From Phialocephala subalpina (Eukaryota > Ascomycota > Leotiomycetes > Helotiales > Mollisiaceae): DNA of 64,000 nucleotides. A program made the position numbers and the translations under genes. Positions 22,581-35,990 of this stretch are shown here, piece after piece. Numbering within the stretch: the first letter of the stretch is position 1; each line of letters begins with the position of its first letter. Below the pieces are notes generated by a model. It had not been told where the DNA came from. It saw only the letters and a list, made by a program, of their open reading frames with translations, and did no database searches. The stretch spans positions 1,608,712 through 1,672,711 of the forward strand of contig FJOG01000004.1 of the NCBI GenBank assembly GCA_900073065.1, written 5' to 3'.

Positions 22581-25500
22581 AAAGCAAGAATAGTCCAAAA
22601 GAACGTCTCGACAGTTGGGATAAAGGTCACTGACGTGAAACAAGAAGGTAACTTTCACAGACTTGATGGCTCAGGGCTTCCGGCAACTGGAATCTTGAGA
22701 CGAGCCACTTCCGACGAGGACAGCGTTCCTATTTCAGGGCTTCAGCGAGAATTTTGGTGGCTCGCGTAGATCACGACAGCCATCAACATGATTGGCAAGA
22801 GCACGTCTGAGGTCTAGCCAATCGCAAAAGATGAGACGAGAGTAGAAGAAGCCAGCGCCAACGGAACAATACGTCAAGATGTGCTTGATGAGCTTTGAGG
22901 GTACAAGGAACTTTGTTCGAACTGATGATCTCCCAGGCTTTACATGGTTACAAGCTATACGGTCTGTCGGGAAGATGCGCGATGCAGATAGAGTGTACCC
23001 ATGGTGGGGGAGTCAGCAGGGGTAGAACTAGTGTGGAGGAAAGTCTGCTAGGGCGTGGCCACGAATTCATGCATGAACATGAAAGAGGAGCAATGCTTGC
23101 CACCTTGGGCTCTGGAACTATGGCTCAGTGGTGGGAGGAAGTCACGGATTCATCGGTTGAAACCCGCCGTGGTGGTGTTGAAACTCTTATATAATCTCAG
23201 ACTTCTGTGCGGCCCCTCGAGACCGTTTTGGGCGCATGTCTGTGCGCAACCTCAACATCACATACATCTATTGTAGCACTGTACCTCACTTGATTGTGAC
23301 TTTAAGACGAAGCTTGTCGACCCCGAACTGCGACTTCATGGGTCCGGTTCCAGGCGGCCACTCAACATGGCAACCAAACACATCAGATCTTGGATTGCCA
23401 GCTTGGGCCAACGAACTGGCGGTCAAAGGTGCAAGGGTGGCATTACAGGACCCAGGGATCAAGGTGTATGATCTCCATGGCTTGCAGCGCCTCATAGAGG
23501 CTGCCATGAACTACGATCTTCGTTGTTCAGCCGGGTGACCGAGTTGAGCATGTTCTTCTCAAGCCACTCAAACCGCTCGTTGGTGGCTGAAAAGGAACAC
23601 TATGCCTGTCCATAGCGAGTAGCATCCGAATACGTTCACTCCTCACTTGGTGCCTAAACAAAGCAATATGACTTCTGCGTTGTCAACCGGCCAGCTTCCG
23701 AGGAGGTAACAATCGCACAATCCTCGCCGTTTGCACCGGGGTCTCGCCGCCTGCGATCACAAAGAACACAATCATCATGTGTTTGCCCATTGTCCCATTG
23801 ATTCAGCAGCGGGACCTCACCTCTCCAGACTGGCGGTGAAAAGGCGCCAGTCATGTGAGTATGCGTCGGGCTTCACGGTAGTTCAGAAGTCGAGTCAGAA
23901 ACCTTCTCCAGAGTCAACGAGACGGGGCATCCATGTGTTGTGGCTGCACCCACAGAAAGACAATGACTAGCGTAGTAGCGTGTGAAAATGAATTTCTGGC
24001 GGAGAAGGCGTTTCTGGAAGCGTGCGATAAAAATAAAGATGTCTTGGCTGACCTAGCTGTCGAACTTTATCTTCCGCACCTGCACTAGAAATACCATGGT
24101 AGCGGTGTGTTCAGTGTTTTCAGGCCATGATGGAGTTTTAGCCCGCAGTGGCATCTCGATCATCAGATGAGTAGGTACCGATTCACTGCACGGCCTCCCA
24201 TAATAGCTCAGTTCTAGCTCTATGCCGTGCATTAGCTGCGCCGCATCAATGGAGAAGGCCGTGCTGTCATTGTTTTCGCTCCACTTGCGGCAACGTCCAA
24301 CAAAGCCCGGCTATGGCATTTGTGACAGACAAAAGCGTGCATCTCCTGCGAAAAGCCGTAGCAGCTTTGCCCGTTTGCTTGAGAGCCGTCCACCGCGAGG
24401 TGTTGGTGATGTGGAAATTGAGGATGAGTCGAGTCGGGTCGCGGAAACGAGGAGAGCACATCGACAACGCTTTCGAGCTCTCGCTCTAGCTTGCAGGACA
24501 AGTGCCATTCGGACCGTTGCCGATGTTATGCCTTGCTAGCCCCCTTGTGCCTGCCAGCCAGCAGTTGAGCTAGCAAGTGAAGCCGTCATCGTGGACCTCC
24601 TCATCGACCCCTCCCGAGGCATTTTGGGATCGCAGAGAGTGGAGGGGATCCAAATCCGAATGGACCGGGGCAGTTGCAGTTGTTCGAGGTCCCACTCGCG
24701 TGATCGCCCGCAGGGCTGGAGGGAGTCTCAGGACGTGACCCATGAATGTTTGAGCGGTGAGGCAACAAATCGATTATGGACATGGAAACCAGCGTTGCAA
24801 GGTCTTGGACAGTTGACCACAACACAATAGCATCGGGCCTGACCTGTCAAGCGTTCGAGAACCGCCCTGATGCAGGGACCGAAGATTCATGCTGATTCCC
24901 GACTGGTCGCCGTGCTCAACCCAATGGACAACGTTCACGACCGTGATCTGCAAACGGCCATTGACCAATGGAGGCGGGTGAGCAAAGCCCTCCGTTATTG
25001 TCAGAGCGCCAGATCGTGAAACGGCTTGGAACCACAGCATTGTACTGCCAGTCTCATGCTTTGTTCCTCCAACGGCGAAGCACCAAGTTGGGATGGCGAC
25101 GGGGGTACAGAAGACGAATGCGGAAGAGGAGGAGGAGTTTCCAAGAAGTGCTTGATTCTCTCTCAAGGCATGTCGTTGTCGGCGATCGCTTTTTTATCGG
25201 TACCGGAAAGTTGTTGTGGTACGCTCGTACGGCATTGTGGCTGGTGAGCAAAGGTCAAGGAGCGTCCCATGCTGTGGCTGAACCTCGATAGCAAACTCCT
25301 GGGAGGGTCAGCTTAGATCCCGTAGCGATCGCCAGGAAGGAGAGCGAACTTACGCCATGCGATATAATGGGATCTTGAGATATGTAATCTTGTGTTGGAG
25401 AGAAGAAGTGACATTGTTGGAGGTCTATTTTTGATGCTGAAATTATCTTGAGACAAAATGACGCTAGTCTCGTTTGAGAGAGGTCGGTAGATGGAAAATC

Positions 25501-25783
25501 TAAGACATCGAAAGCATCGAACCCATCGAACCCATCGAAGCCAGATCTAGAGGCAGCAACAAGGCGTCCTGACTTTCCACGAACACCTGCCACGAACCTG
25601 CCGAACCGTTTTGAGGCTTGAGCTTCAGACATTCCATGACAAGGTCTGCCCGCCCTGCGAACTAGAATTACAGATTCTTCCTCCAAAAAGACCAGCACAC
25701 GTATTCCGCGATCCCCAACCTCTCACTTCGAGCTCACATTCACGGCCTGTCGCCAGATCAGATTAAGCTTGCGAACCGTCGAT
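22581..25783. other. 3.2-kb region without recognisable genes
   Basis: All frames up to about 125 codons lack family motifs and overlap antisense frames of similar length. A short catcgaac(c) tandem repeat lies at about 25506-25540. It holds the promoter of the tubulin cofactor gene on the right and the upstream region of the Myb-like gene on the left. A relic or a long noncoding transcript cannot be excluded. Confidence 0.4.
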
Positions 25784-27008
25784 ATGAACATGCAAACAGC
25801 AGGGGATATTCCCCTCTCGATCACCAGCGATAACTCCTCTTCCGAACGCCGCATCTCCCCATCATGGACCCTTGGTCAGCTCAAGGCGAAGCTCGAGCCC
25901 ATAACCGGCATCCCGCCTCTGTCACAGAAGCTGACCTTGAGGCTCAGGGCCCAGCAATCCGTCCCTCTTGAGGCGGCTGATGAGGAGAATACACAGCTGG
26001 GGAGTTTTCCTTTGGCGCCCTATGCGGAGATTCACGTGAGTTTTGAATTCATAGATGTTCGCGTCGCGAAACAGCCTGTGACACTCCGCACCCTGTTTCG
26101 CTGGCTGGGTTCCTGGCAGAACCGTTGCACCGAGGTTGCGGTTTAGGTTCGCGACGGCTCTTGACGTTCAGTCGATCGTTCGACGCTTGGCCAGGACAAG
26201 TGTTTGTTGCGGTTCCAGTTGCATTATCAAGTGATGATCAATCAAGAAGTTGTGGGGCAAAGAACGATTTCCACCTTTTGCGAAGTTTCTAGCGGAGATC
26301 TTCGAACACTTTATGCTTTCGAGGTTTGAGAATCAAGATGCCTATAATTTCCAAGAATAAGTCCTCGGTCGGAGTTGACTCTTTTCCAACCTGCCGCCGT
26401 CATGATTGTCGTCCTCGAGACGTGGTCCGAACTCTATATCAGCTGCCAAGCCGCATGTTCATGTTCGGCGCTATGCCGTCCCAAGGATTGGCTTCCATGA
26501 CTGACTGCTGTCCATACAGGTCACAGATATCCGTCCACCTGGCATGCGACAAAATTTCACAGATGTCTCGCTAGTTCCAAAATATGAGATGCCACCATCC
26601 GAGTACGAGCAGAAAACCGACAGTGTCCTGGCATGGAAGAAGGCAAAAAAGCTTGGTCGTTTCGATCCACACGCCCCTTCAATCGAACAAGCAAAGCTTC
26701 AGGCACTTGAGACGGAGATCAAGGACAGAGGCATTGAGGTAGGTAAGAGATGCCGTGTTGGGGGTGAGGATGCAAAAAGAGGAGAAGTCGTGTACGTAGG
26801 CGAGGTTGAAGAAATTCCGGGTGGTGCAGGGAAATGGATTGGTGTGAGGCTGGATGAACCCGTCGGGAGAAATGATGGCAGCATTGGAGGGAAGCGGTAC
26901 TGGGGCAAAGAAGGAGATCCCAAATTCGGGGTTTTCGTTAGACCTGAGAGGGTAGAGACTGGTGACTTCCCAGCTTTGGATGACCTGGATGATATGGAGG
27001 AGATCTGA
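25784..27008 (+). CDS. Tubulin-folding cofactor B (CAP-Gly)
   Basis: Two exons, 25784-26035 and 26520-27008, give 246 aa. The N-terminal ubiquitin-like domain (IPLSITSDNSSSERRI, WTLGQLKAKLEPITGIPP) is followed by VTDIRPPGMRQNFTDVS and a coiled linker. The CAP-Gly domain is GKRCRVGGEDAKRGEVVYVG, GGAGKWIGVRLDEPVGRNDG and KFGVFVRPERVETGDFP. The protein ends DDMEEI, the acidic EEY/EEI-type tail of the family. It helps fold alpha-tubulin with cofactor E. The intron is unusually long for this window (about 484 nt), but its borders (gtgagt to atacag) join the domains exactly in frame. Confidence 0.93.
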
Positions 27009-27800
27009 GTTCTCTTAGTCTTCTAACGGCAATCAAAAGCAACTTCTGTGGAGACCTCATGCTTTGATCTCGATACTTGCGAGCTCGTTCACGAATGTCT
27101 TGCGCGCAATGGCGTCGAGTTTGTTACGACTGGCTATGACCTTGAAGTCATTTATTTTGGGAACCATCTTCAGTACCTGCTTCTGCCTACTGCATCTCTC
27201 ACAACCACCTGCCAATATCGCAGCTCCGAGCTCCTTTGAGCTGTATTCATCACGTGACACCATGTCCAAACATGGGGGTACGATGGAGGGAAAACCAAAC
27301 GCCAAACGCGGATGGGGAGTTCTTCAATCACATCACTGTATCATTCTCAATTCACTCCATCATCCTGCCTCTTTCTAGCTTCTGAACTCGTTCCTGATGA
27401 TCAGGGGAAGCTGGATACGGTACCATAAGCGAGCCATTCACTGTCTGTGCCGTGCATATGCATCGGGCCATGCAACCTCATCTCATCTTCATGTCGACCG
27501 GATTGTGTTCATCCATCCTTCAAAGAAAAGCTTCGCCGAACCACAATTTCCCAGGTCCTCGTCAACATCAGCCACCTCTTTAGCCAAGGTCGCTGGGCGG
27601 TTGAGGTGAACTGCCGCAGCCAGCGCCGTCCCAAATTATATCTCCAGGCGGCAGCTTTATGGAAGGATCGGCTTGGCAATTCCCTCAATTGCCATCCCCA
27701 CTCCACGATTCTCCATCATCCTCTTTCTTCTTCACCTCTAAGAAATCCTCGAGTTACAAGAATAGCCTTCAGAACAGCCAGCAAAACCACGAGTTCAAAG
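27009..27800. other. Intergenic, no gene recognised
   Basis: 3' flank of the cofactor B gene and promoter of the DUF726 gene. An in-frame extension upstream of ATG 27801 is open but has no conserved features. Confidence 0.4.
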
Positions 27801-30800
27801 ATGCCTTCGGCACAGGATCCGAAAGAGCTGAGGCTAGTGCTCAACCCAGCGCGTCGAAAAGCACTCACGAGCCTTATCGCGAACATCCTCTCTCACATGC
27901 GCACAAAAATCGAGCAATCTTTCGATTCCACTCCTCAAACAGAGGCTGCATCCCTCTTTGTTGAGAATTCGTACTCACGTGACCATTCGCCAGCCTCGAC
28001 TCCGTCAGATTCAGACAGGAGATTGGAAGCGAGGCTTGAGAAGAATCTCTCAAGTACCGGACTACAAGAATTGAAGAAGAATGCGCTTTTCTATTATGAT
28101 AATTGGGCGGCAGAAGTGAGAGGCCAGTACAAGAGTATGTCTCAAACGAATATTCGAAAGTTCAGTCACAGCCGCAACGTTTTCACTTGCTTCTCCCGTT
28201 GTTACCGAGGAGAATAGATTCTGACATGTTGAATCAGAGATATGTGATGGACCTGAGGACCCAAGATCAGAACAAAGACGAAGAGGTAAAGCGTTTCAGA
28301 AACACATCCCTCAAAAGGTCCCCGATTATCACGGACTCAAAGCTAAGATTGTCTACAGAATGGTTGGCTACGCGAAGTCCTCCGCCACCGCCGTATTCAG
28401 CGATATCAGACGTCAAGGATGTCGCAGCAGAGGTCGAAGCCGAAGCGAGAGAGATCCAAGAGGCTAAAGATGTCTCTATCTTACAGTCGCTGTACCATCC
28501 AATCCCTACGCGTCTCACTACCATCCCAAAAGAGGATAGGATAAGCGTGATCAGCTGTATGGTCTTGCTGCTTCTCAGTTTGGGGCACTACTCTGCACAT
28601 TCGCGAGTTCTGCTGTGCTATCTGACATCAGCCTTTGCTATCCCCTTGGATGTGCTCACCAGAGAAGAAACAGACATAGCTAAGACGCTTATCTTGGCCT
28701 CAAAAGCTCTCACGGCGGATGCTGAGACGAAGAAACGCCAAGCTGAGAATGCTTCATCGAGAAGATGGAAAGTCGGTCTGGCCTCGGTAGCAGGCGCAGC
28801 TCTCATTGGCGTCACTGGCGGCTTGGCAGCACCTGTTGTAGCAGGAGCCATTGGGGGAATCATGGGAGGTGTTGGTCTCGGCGGCCTTGCATCGTTTCTG
28901 GGGATATTCGCCATGAACGGCGCGCTGGTAGGAACGCTGTTTGGGGCGTTTGGTGGCAAAATGACGGTAAGATCAATATTTTCCTGATTTTCCTTTCGGT
29001 ATCTCAAATTATCTTCATGGTAAATAGTCTTGAAATTTTTCCATCCAAAATTCCTGACACACATTTTCTGCTAGGGAGAGATGGTTGACACGTACGCCAA
29101 AGAGGTTTCAGACTTCAAATTCCTGCCCATTGCTTCGGAATGGGGCGAATTTGGAACCAAAGAGGAAGCCGATGCCGAAGCAAGAAGGCTGCGGGTAACG
29201 ATAGGCATCAATGGATGGCTGACCGCCCAAGACGATGTTGTCAAACCATGGCGAGTTCTAGGCCGAGATAGCGAAGTTTTCGCTCTGAGATACGAGATGG
29301 AGGCCCTGTTGACTCTAGGTTCTTCTCTGCAGAACATGGTATCTTCCTACGCCTGGTCCTACGTCAAATTGGAGATCCTCAAGCGCACAGTACTTGCTAG
29401 TCTCTGGGCAGCAATTTGGCCAGTGTAAGTGTCCCAGTCTTAGTCAGGAAGCCACATCCAAGAAGTTTTCAAGATGCTTTGTAATGTACATGGACGACAC
29501 AGATTTTGGATCCGTTTACCATTACTTTTTCCTTCCAATTTGTCCGTCTAGGATGCGTACTGACTTCAAATCGTAGCTACCTCTTGAAAATGGCAACGAG
29601 TATCGACAACCCCTTTGCTGTTGCACGGAATCGCAGTGAGAAGGCAGGTCGAGTTCTCGCTGATGCTCTGATTAACAGAGCTCAAGGCGAGAGACCGGTA
29701 ACGCTTATCGGGTACTCACTGGGCTCACGGGTCATATACTCTTGTCTGAAAAGCCTCGCGGAACGTAAGGCTTTTGGGCTTGTTGAGAACGTGATCTTCA
29801 TTGGATCACCTATTCCTTCGAACTCAAATAATTGGCGAGTTATGCGAAGTGTCATATCAGGGAAGATATTCAATGTGTACTCAGAGAACGACTACATTCT
29901 CGCATTTCTCTACCGAGCTACGAGCATACAGTTTGGTATAGCTGGTCTACAACAGATCGGTGATGTTGAAGGCATTGACAACATGGATTTGAGCAAGGAA
30001 GTCTCTGGACACCTACGATACCCTGAGTTGCTTGGAAAGATACTAAAACGCACTGGGGTCGAACATGTTTTGGTCGAGGACACTGAAATCGAGAATGACA
30101 ACACGGAGATTCGGCTGCTTGATGTGGAAGACCCCACTACGACGAGACCAAAGGATACGAAGAGTTCGCATCAGATGGATCTTTTAGGTCTGATGGACGA
30201 GCCCGTTGGATTGTCCGAACTTGAAGGGAACAATGGCATGAATGAATTGACGAGAAGTATGGCTATGATGGATACGTCACCTCGAATCAACAAGACTTCT
30301 GTTCCTGGAAACCCCCTGCAAAGTATGTCAGGTTTCAGCGTAACCTCCCACCCCCCTCGTCCTGATGCATCTCGAAGCATGTCGGATCCGACATCTATGC
30401 AAATTGGTCATACAATTCCGCCCTCTCTGCAAAGCCGATCTACCGATACCGAAATTCTGAACATCACACAAAGTTTAAACAGCATCCACGTCTCCGATCT
30501 ACCATCATGTTCTCGCAACCCTGAGTCAAAACAAAATCCTGGTCAAGATGATTTTGACTCCGACGATGGCAGTATACAGATGATCGACAGTGACGATGAT
30601 CTTGCGTTCGTACCTGGCGTTCCCATGCCAGACGAGTGGGAGCCAGAGCCCAGAGATGCAGGGAAAGTGCCTGTGTTTGACGAACCTAAGAGTCTCGGGT
30701 CCTTCCCTAGGAACAGAGGAGGCCCTGAGAATCCGAGAACGAGTGGCCCGAGCGGAAGTGGAAGCGGGGTTCGTGGATGCGGAGATAGAAGTGGCGACAC

Positions 30801-30855
30801 TGACGGTGATGGGAATGGAAAGCGAACAACGGCAGCTCAATTAGGGCTCTATTGA
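27801..30855 (+). CDS. DUF726 / TMCO4-like alpha/beta hydrolase membrane protein
   Basis: Proposed exons are 27801-28115, 28238-28966, 29075-29424 and 29577-30855 (890 aa). The first intron is the least certain. VISCMVLLLLSLGHYSAHSR and the glycine-rich membrane segment VGLASVAGAALIGVTGGLAA to GALVGTLFGAFGGKMT lead into EMVDTYAKEVSDFKFLPI, the hallmark of the DUF726 family. The hydrolase nucleophile elbow is LIGYSLGSRVIYSCL. FIGSPIPSNSNNW and VYSENDYILAFLYR follow, with the likely Asp, and SGHLRYPELL with the likely His. The C-terminal third is low-complexity and acidic. Members are probable lipases of the ER or Golgi membrane; the substrate is unknown. Confidence 0.87.
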
Positions 30856-32859
30856 AGCCCGATAAACGTTGAGGACTACATGTCTGAGGAGATCATTGTT
30901 TGAATAAAGACTTTGGTACCTCTCCTCGTCACTTCCCGTCATAACAAGGCTTCTCGACGTCAAGCACTAATGTCGGAATGCTCCCCGAGGTATCTACTGT
31001 AGCGAATGGCGATTGACGGCCGCCAGGCGGGTTGACAAGGTTGCTCTGGTTGTTTGGAGAATAGAAAGTATATTCTGATAGAAACCCAAAGATCGGACTC
31101 ATTTAGGACTTTCCCTACTGATACTTCTGGGGTCTGGGGTATGACGCGAAACTGTCAACATCTGCCGAGTCGAAGGTTCCATGCTTAGGAAGAACTACAG
31201 TATTGAAGGGTGGGCACAGTTCAAATTTTCGTTCTTTGGAAATAATTGTCACAGGGTATGAACTATTTCAGAGGTGTCGTCGTCTTAAGGTCTGAGAGAT
31301 CCAATATATCCCATTCTAGCACGTCTCACGAGGATTTTCCAAAACTTTAATTTTCTCACCGTCAAGAAAATACACGATCGGTTTGATAACAAACTTCGTT
31401 CTACCCCCTTGAGGAATATGTCCTAATGTGTGGTGAGACGGGTTTGGAAGGCCTGAGGTTGTTTCAGACGAAGTATAAAATCCATCGTCAAAGCGCTTTC
31501 GAAATGCTAACGGTCGTCATAGATCAAGAGTTTGAAAGGATTCTATGCACGTTCCACGAGTCGTCCATAAAGTTTCTTTTCGGCATCTGAGCCTCTAAAC
31601 TCTATCCTCAACCACAGACATCTTCTGTTTACAAGATGCCGCTCCAATCATCTTGGAATTACCAACATCTCCGTCGGCATGCTCTGATCCACGATGCTCG
31701 TTCTCAACCTTGGTCGCCACAACGTCCACCTCAAGTTCGGTTCATTGCGAGAACTCTGTCGCCAAGCCCTGTCGTCTCACAGTTACAGCATCTGGCTGCC
31801 AAGCATCCCCTTGCACCAACCATCAACCTTCTTCGACGTGACATCTCACCCGCGCTATGCACCGAGCACACTGCAGCTAGCATCCCGGAGCACAACTATA
31901 ACGACCCGCCGATTTGTTAAGCCCCAAACCGTCTTTCCTCCCTGGGGTACCTTTCTTCTATAAATTCCAAGACCCTCCGCGTCGAACTCTCTCGGAGGAA
32001 CCTAACGACTCCAAGAATTCCATGCGATGATCAGTTCTTGTCTCGTTGCGAAAGTGTGCTGATCTACGCTTCTTGTCTCCTTCAATCTTCCTTTCGAAAT
32101 TTGGAACATTCTAGCGTCGTTCTGGTATCCAATTGGTTATGCGAACAGGACGTTTTCGATCCACCTCCACACAAACCGGAGCGTTGCAGCCTCCCATCCA
32201 CTTTGTGTCATTTCATAATGTCTGTTTCCCTTCCACATCCAAACATCCCCATTCAGCTACTATTGTCATGCCATAGCTTTCTATCCTCCACCAACTCCCG
32301 TCGCTGCTAAGCCTAGCCTAGGAACCCACATCTCATCGCTCAAACTTTGCTGATCTACTCCCCTTCTCATTCTTCCAAAACTTCTATAGCACGACTACTC
32401 TTGGCCCCACATTCAAATCCCGAGAACTGGGGATTCTCCGACCCCTAAAACGAGACTTCCCTGACGTGGATCTCGAAGGATCGTTTCGGCTCGGCTCTGC
32501 GTGCAGGTCGGAACGACTTCGTCCAGGTACCGATGTCTGGGCGCTTCCTTTCGAGACACGATACTCCCTATAGGCATATCCAGGGGCATGTTCATCGAAG
32601 TTTGCATACCTGTGTTGGCCCCACATGACACCTGTCGTGTTTTCTTCAAGCTCTTGGTGTTGTGGGACAGGGAGGATGGCGAATCGTTAGAAGTTTGTTT
32701 CGAATTATGAGCCCCACGCCTCGGCTTGATCATGGTTGCTGCCTTCTGAGTCTACTTTTAGTTTGCCCGACAGATTTGTTTTCATCTTTCTTAGCCCTTT
32801 TTGTTCTCAATCGTGGTTGTTGAGTTTGGAATTCTGCGTATGGGCTGTACCAAGGTTTT
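30856..32859. other. 2-kb region before the scaffold gap, no gene recognised
   Basis: Short plus-strand frames near 31636-31963 and 32038-32310 have no family features. The last bases before the gap reappear after it (see findings). Confidence 0.4.
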
Positions 32860-33636
32860 NNNNNNNNNNNNNNNNNNNNNNNNNNNNNNNNNNNNNNNNN
32901 NNNNNNNNNNNNNNNNNNNNNNNNNNNNNNNNNNNNNNNNNNNNNNNNNNNNNNNNNNNNNNNNNNNNNNNNNNNNNNNNNNNNNNNNNNNNNNNNNNNN
33001 NNNNNNNNNNNNNNNNNNNNNNNNNNNNNNNNNNNNNNNNNNNNNNNNNNNNNNNNNNNNNNNNNNNNNNNNNNNNNNNNNNNNNNNNNNNNNNNNNNNN
33101 NNNNNNNNNNNNNNNNNNNNNNNNNNNNNNNNNNNNNNNNNNNNNNNNNNNNNNNNNNNNNNNNNNNNNNNNNNNNNNNNNNNNNNNNNNNNNNNNNNNN
33201 NNNNNNNNNNNNNNNNNNNNNNNNNNNNNNNNNNNNNNNNNNNNNNNNNNNNNNNNNNNNNNNNNNNNNNNNNNNNNNNNNNNNNNNNNNNNNNNNNNNN
33301 NNNNNNNNNNNNNNNNNNNNNNNNNNNNNNNNNNNNNNNNNNNNNNNNNNNNNNNNNNNNNNNNNNNNNNNNNNNNNNNNNNNNNNNNNNNNNNNNNNNN
33401 NNNNNNNNNNNNNNNNNNNNNNNNNNNNNNNNNNNNNNNNNNNNNNNNNNNNNNNNNNNNNNNNNNNNNNNNNNNNNNNNNNNNNNNNNNNNNNNNNNNN
33501 NNNNNNNNNNNNNNNNNNNNNNNNNNNNNNNNNNNNNNNNNNNNNNNNNNNNNNNNNNNNNNNNNNNNNNNNNNNNNNNNNNNNNNNNNNNNNNNNNNNN
33601 NNNNNNNNNNNNNNNNNNNNNNNNNNNNNNNNNNNN
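32860..33636. other. Assembly gap (777 N)
   Basis: Unresolved bases. The flanks share ttctgcgta and ggctgtacc in the same order and both run into T, so the two contig ends may overlap. Open frames across the N run are meaningless. Confidence 0.98.
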
Positions 33637-33739
33637 TTCTGCGTAGTGGCTGTACCGAGTTTTTTTTTTTTTTTTGGTAAATCTCACTGAAGATTGAAAT
33701 CAAGATCTATTCTCACGAGTTCCTCTATGCGATATTCGT

Positions 33740-35990
33740 CTAAGCAAGACCGAAGATCATACCCACGCCAGGTCTCTTCCCCCTCTCCTCAACAATCTGC
33801 AGCCTACTCCTCAATCCCTTCCTCGGTATCAAAAACTCACTTGACGCTCTCTCGGAAGTCACAACTTCACCATACACGACTCTCGTTGTGCCAACTTGCT
33901 TCAAAATCAGTTTCGCTGTCGCATTGTCATCCACATCTCTCAAAAGTGGCGCTCCGAATGCTTTTGCTATCTCGATCACGCTCAAGCTTGCCTTTCTGCC
34001 TAGCTCCCACCAGCCGTAATAGAGCGGTAGGACGGAAAGAAGACCCATGAAGTTGACAAGAATAGCTATTGCCGTGATCGTATAGTCCGATTGATATACG
34101 GTCGCCGTTCTCTGACCGCTATAGGATACGTTTTGCGTGTATGATGAATTCAGGTTCTCCATGGCAACCGATCGGGCGGTCCGGGAAGCGAGGTTGTTAA
34201 TCTGATCTAACATATCATCCATGGGATCTCTCCAGACCGTAGTGTTTGTGACGCTAAAGTTTGTATCTAGAGACATGTATTTATTTGCGATCATGCCTGA
34301 GGATTGGACTATGAAAGATATAGCGCCCATGACGTTGGAGTCATTGGAAGGTCCGGTTACCACCGGGCCTCGATCTTCATGGGCGTCTACACCTTTGGTC
34401 AAAATGCTGGACGAATTGAAGAGCGAGCTGAAATAATAGCTAAAGCCGCCGACAACAGTACCGAATACTAGTACAATATTGTCTCCAAGACTACCCAGGC
34501 CTACTCCGTTCGGGAGATCGCTGATATAATGATGTCATTAGTACAGCGAACCTTTTGGGAAAGGTGTTGAGAAGACGCGATCTTACGCTTTGTTATCTGC
34601 GAAATAAGTATCATCGGCACGAGAGCCAGGAGAGATCGCCTTCCCAATGACGATGACTGGGTATTCAACAATTTCCCTATGCATCTTGCAACTTTTCTGT
34701 GATATATAGCTTGACTCAAGTCCACCATCCAAATATAGTGCACTGGGGGTGAATTGAGGGTTTTCCACTCTCACATACTTCGTGTCAATCCAGTCCAAGT
34801 AAGAAACATTCGTTTGGAAGACCGTTGATGCTCCCAATTCCAAGGTCATCGATGAGCTATTGAATGGGAGGCTGCCATTACTGCATGTTGGCTTGAATCC
34901 AAACCCCCGTCGGTTTATTTAGCTTGACATTGAAAAACTCATGGGCGCTCACCTTCACCCTCATAGTACAGGACCCGCAGTCGAAAGTATTGATAGAGGT
35001 GGGTTGGTTGGTAGTGAAGTTTTGTATGATGGCCACGAAAGGGTTTGAAAGGTACGCAACTTTACCGTATTGAGTGGTCATCAATCCTAGAGGGTTATAC
35101 TGAGTGTCTAAAGTCTGAGCAATACCGATTAGCATATTCCCCGATGCTGGAACAATTATGGAAGTAACTTTCGATGCCCTTTGTACACCTGGACCTCGAA
35201 ATGTTGAAAGTGTTGTAAGAATGCAAGCTATGTTATGAATCAGAACCGGCAAGAGTGAGGAATTGCCGTAAGTGACCTAAAGCAGCGCACCGTGTACCCC
35301 AGTGACTACCACCACCAGTGATTGTGGAAAAGGCCGCAAAAAGAGATGATTTGTTTGCCCCAATGTGAAGGTCTTCGAGCTAGAAACCAACATCAGTGAC
35401 CGGTGATCAAAGCGTCATAGAGCAGACTTACACTACATCCATTCCCAACGTCTCTCTAGAATGAAGTATTCAAACCTTCGGCAAGGGACAGCGCAAGTGA
35501 AAGGTTTGCAAGTGTCGACGTAGCAGAAAGCCAGATGGACGGTTGCCAGGTTTGTTCCAATGGTCGACCTCTGAACGATTGCTTGAAACAAGAACTATGA
35601 TTGATGCGACTGCGCCTCAACAGTATTAGCAGCGGCAAATGCTAGTGATAGTTTACTGACATGAGATATTAACAACCATATCTGGTAGACCCAGCCATGG
35701 AATGCGTGAAAGAAATCCCGGTTTCCAGGGGTTATGCTCAGACCCTTGTTCGTCCTTCGAGGAAACTATTTCTTCTGACGATTCTTCTAACTTGGGCACG
35801 GTCGATGCTTGTGTCGGTTCTTCACGAAGCTGGTTGTCTTGTAACGAAGTAGAAGCCAACAATTCTTCGTGCAGGGTTTGTTCTGGAGGACTGATGGATC
35901 AGACACACCTGGACTAACATCACTGTTTCTCGACTCTGATGCACTTTGCTGGGCATCGACTCTTCGATACATTCTGTCTTTCAACATACT
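33740..35990 (-). pseudogene. DUF3176-type multi-pass membrane protein with broken N-terminal part
   Basis: The family has N-terminal membrane helices, a large extracytoplasmic domain and a last helix. Intact exons from the 3' side: 33740 to about 34530 (VFGTVVGGFSYYF, then ITAIAILVNFMGLLSVLPLY helix), about 34580-34840 (TLELGASTVFQTNVSYLD) and about 34880-35240 (TTLSTFRGPGVQRASKV, NTFDCGSCTMRV), joined by good introns. Upstream, NGCSLEDLHIGANKSSLFAAF is preceded by FxRDVGNGC where the Trp codon expected in the family is TAG near 35458. GRPLEQTWQPSIWLS is in a different frame from ASIIVLVSSNRSE near 35575. The first exon shifts frame again near 35905, between VSPGVSDP and SPPEQTLHEELL. Three lesions cluster in the first 200 codons while the remainder is open, so loss is either recent or the contig has local errors. 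Confidence 0.65.

Noticed and set aside
22895..25291. Several 70-130-codon frames on both strands
   Set aside because: Overlapping sense and antisense frames of equal length without motifs, typical of chance in a GC-balanced stretch.
27447..27800. N-terminal extension of the DUF726 protein
   Set aside because: Open but compositionally unlike the protein; the ATG at 27801 starts the conserved-looking part.
32736..33703. Long open frames on both strands across 32.7-33.7 kb
   Set aside because: They consist almost entirely of N codons in the assembly gap.
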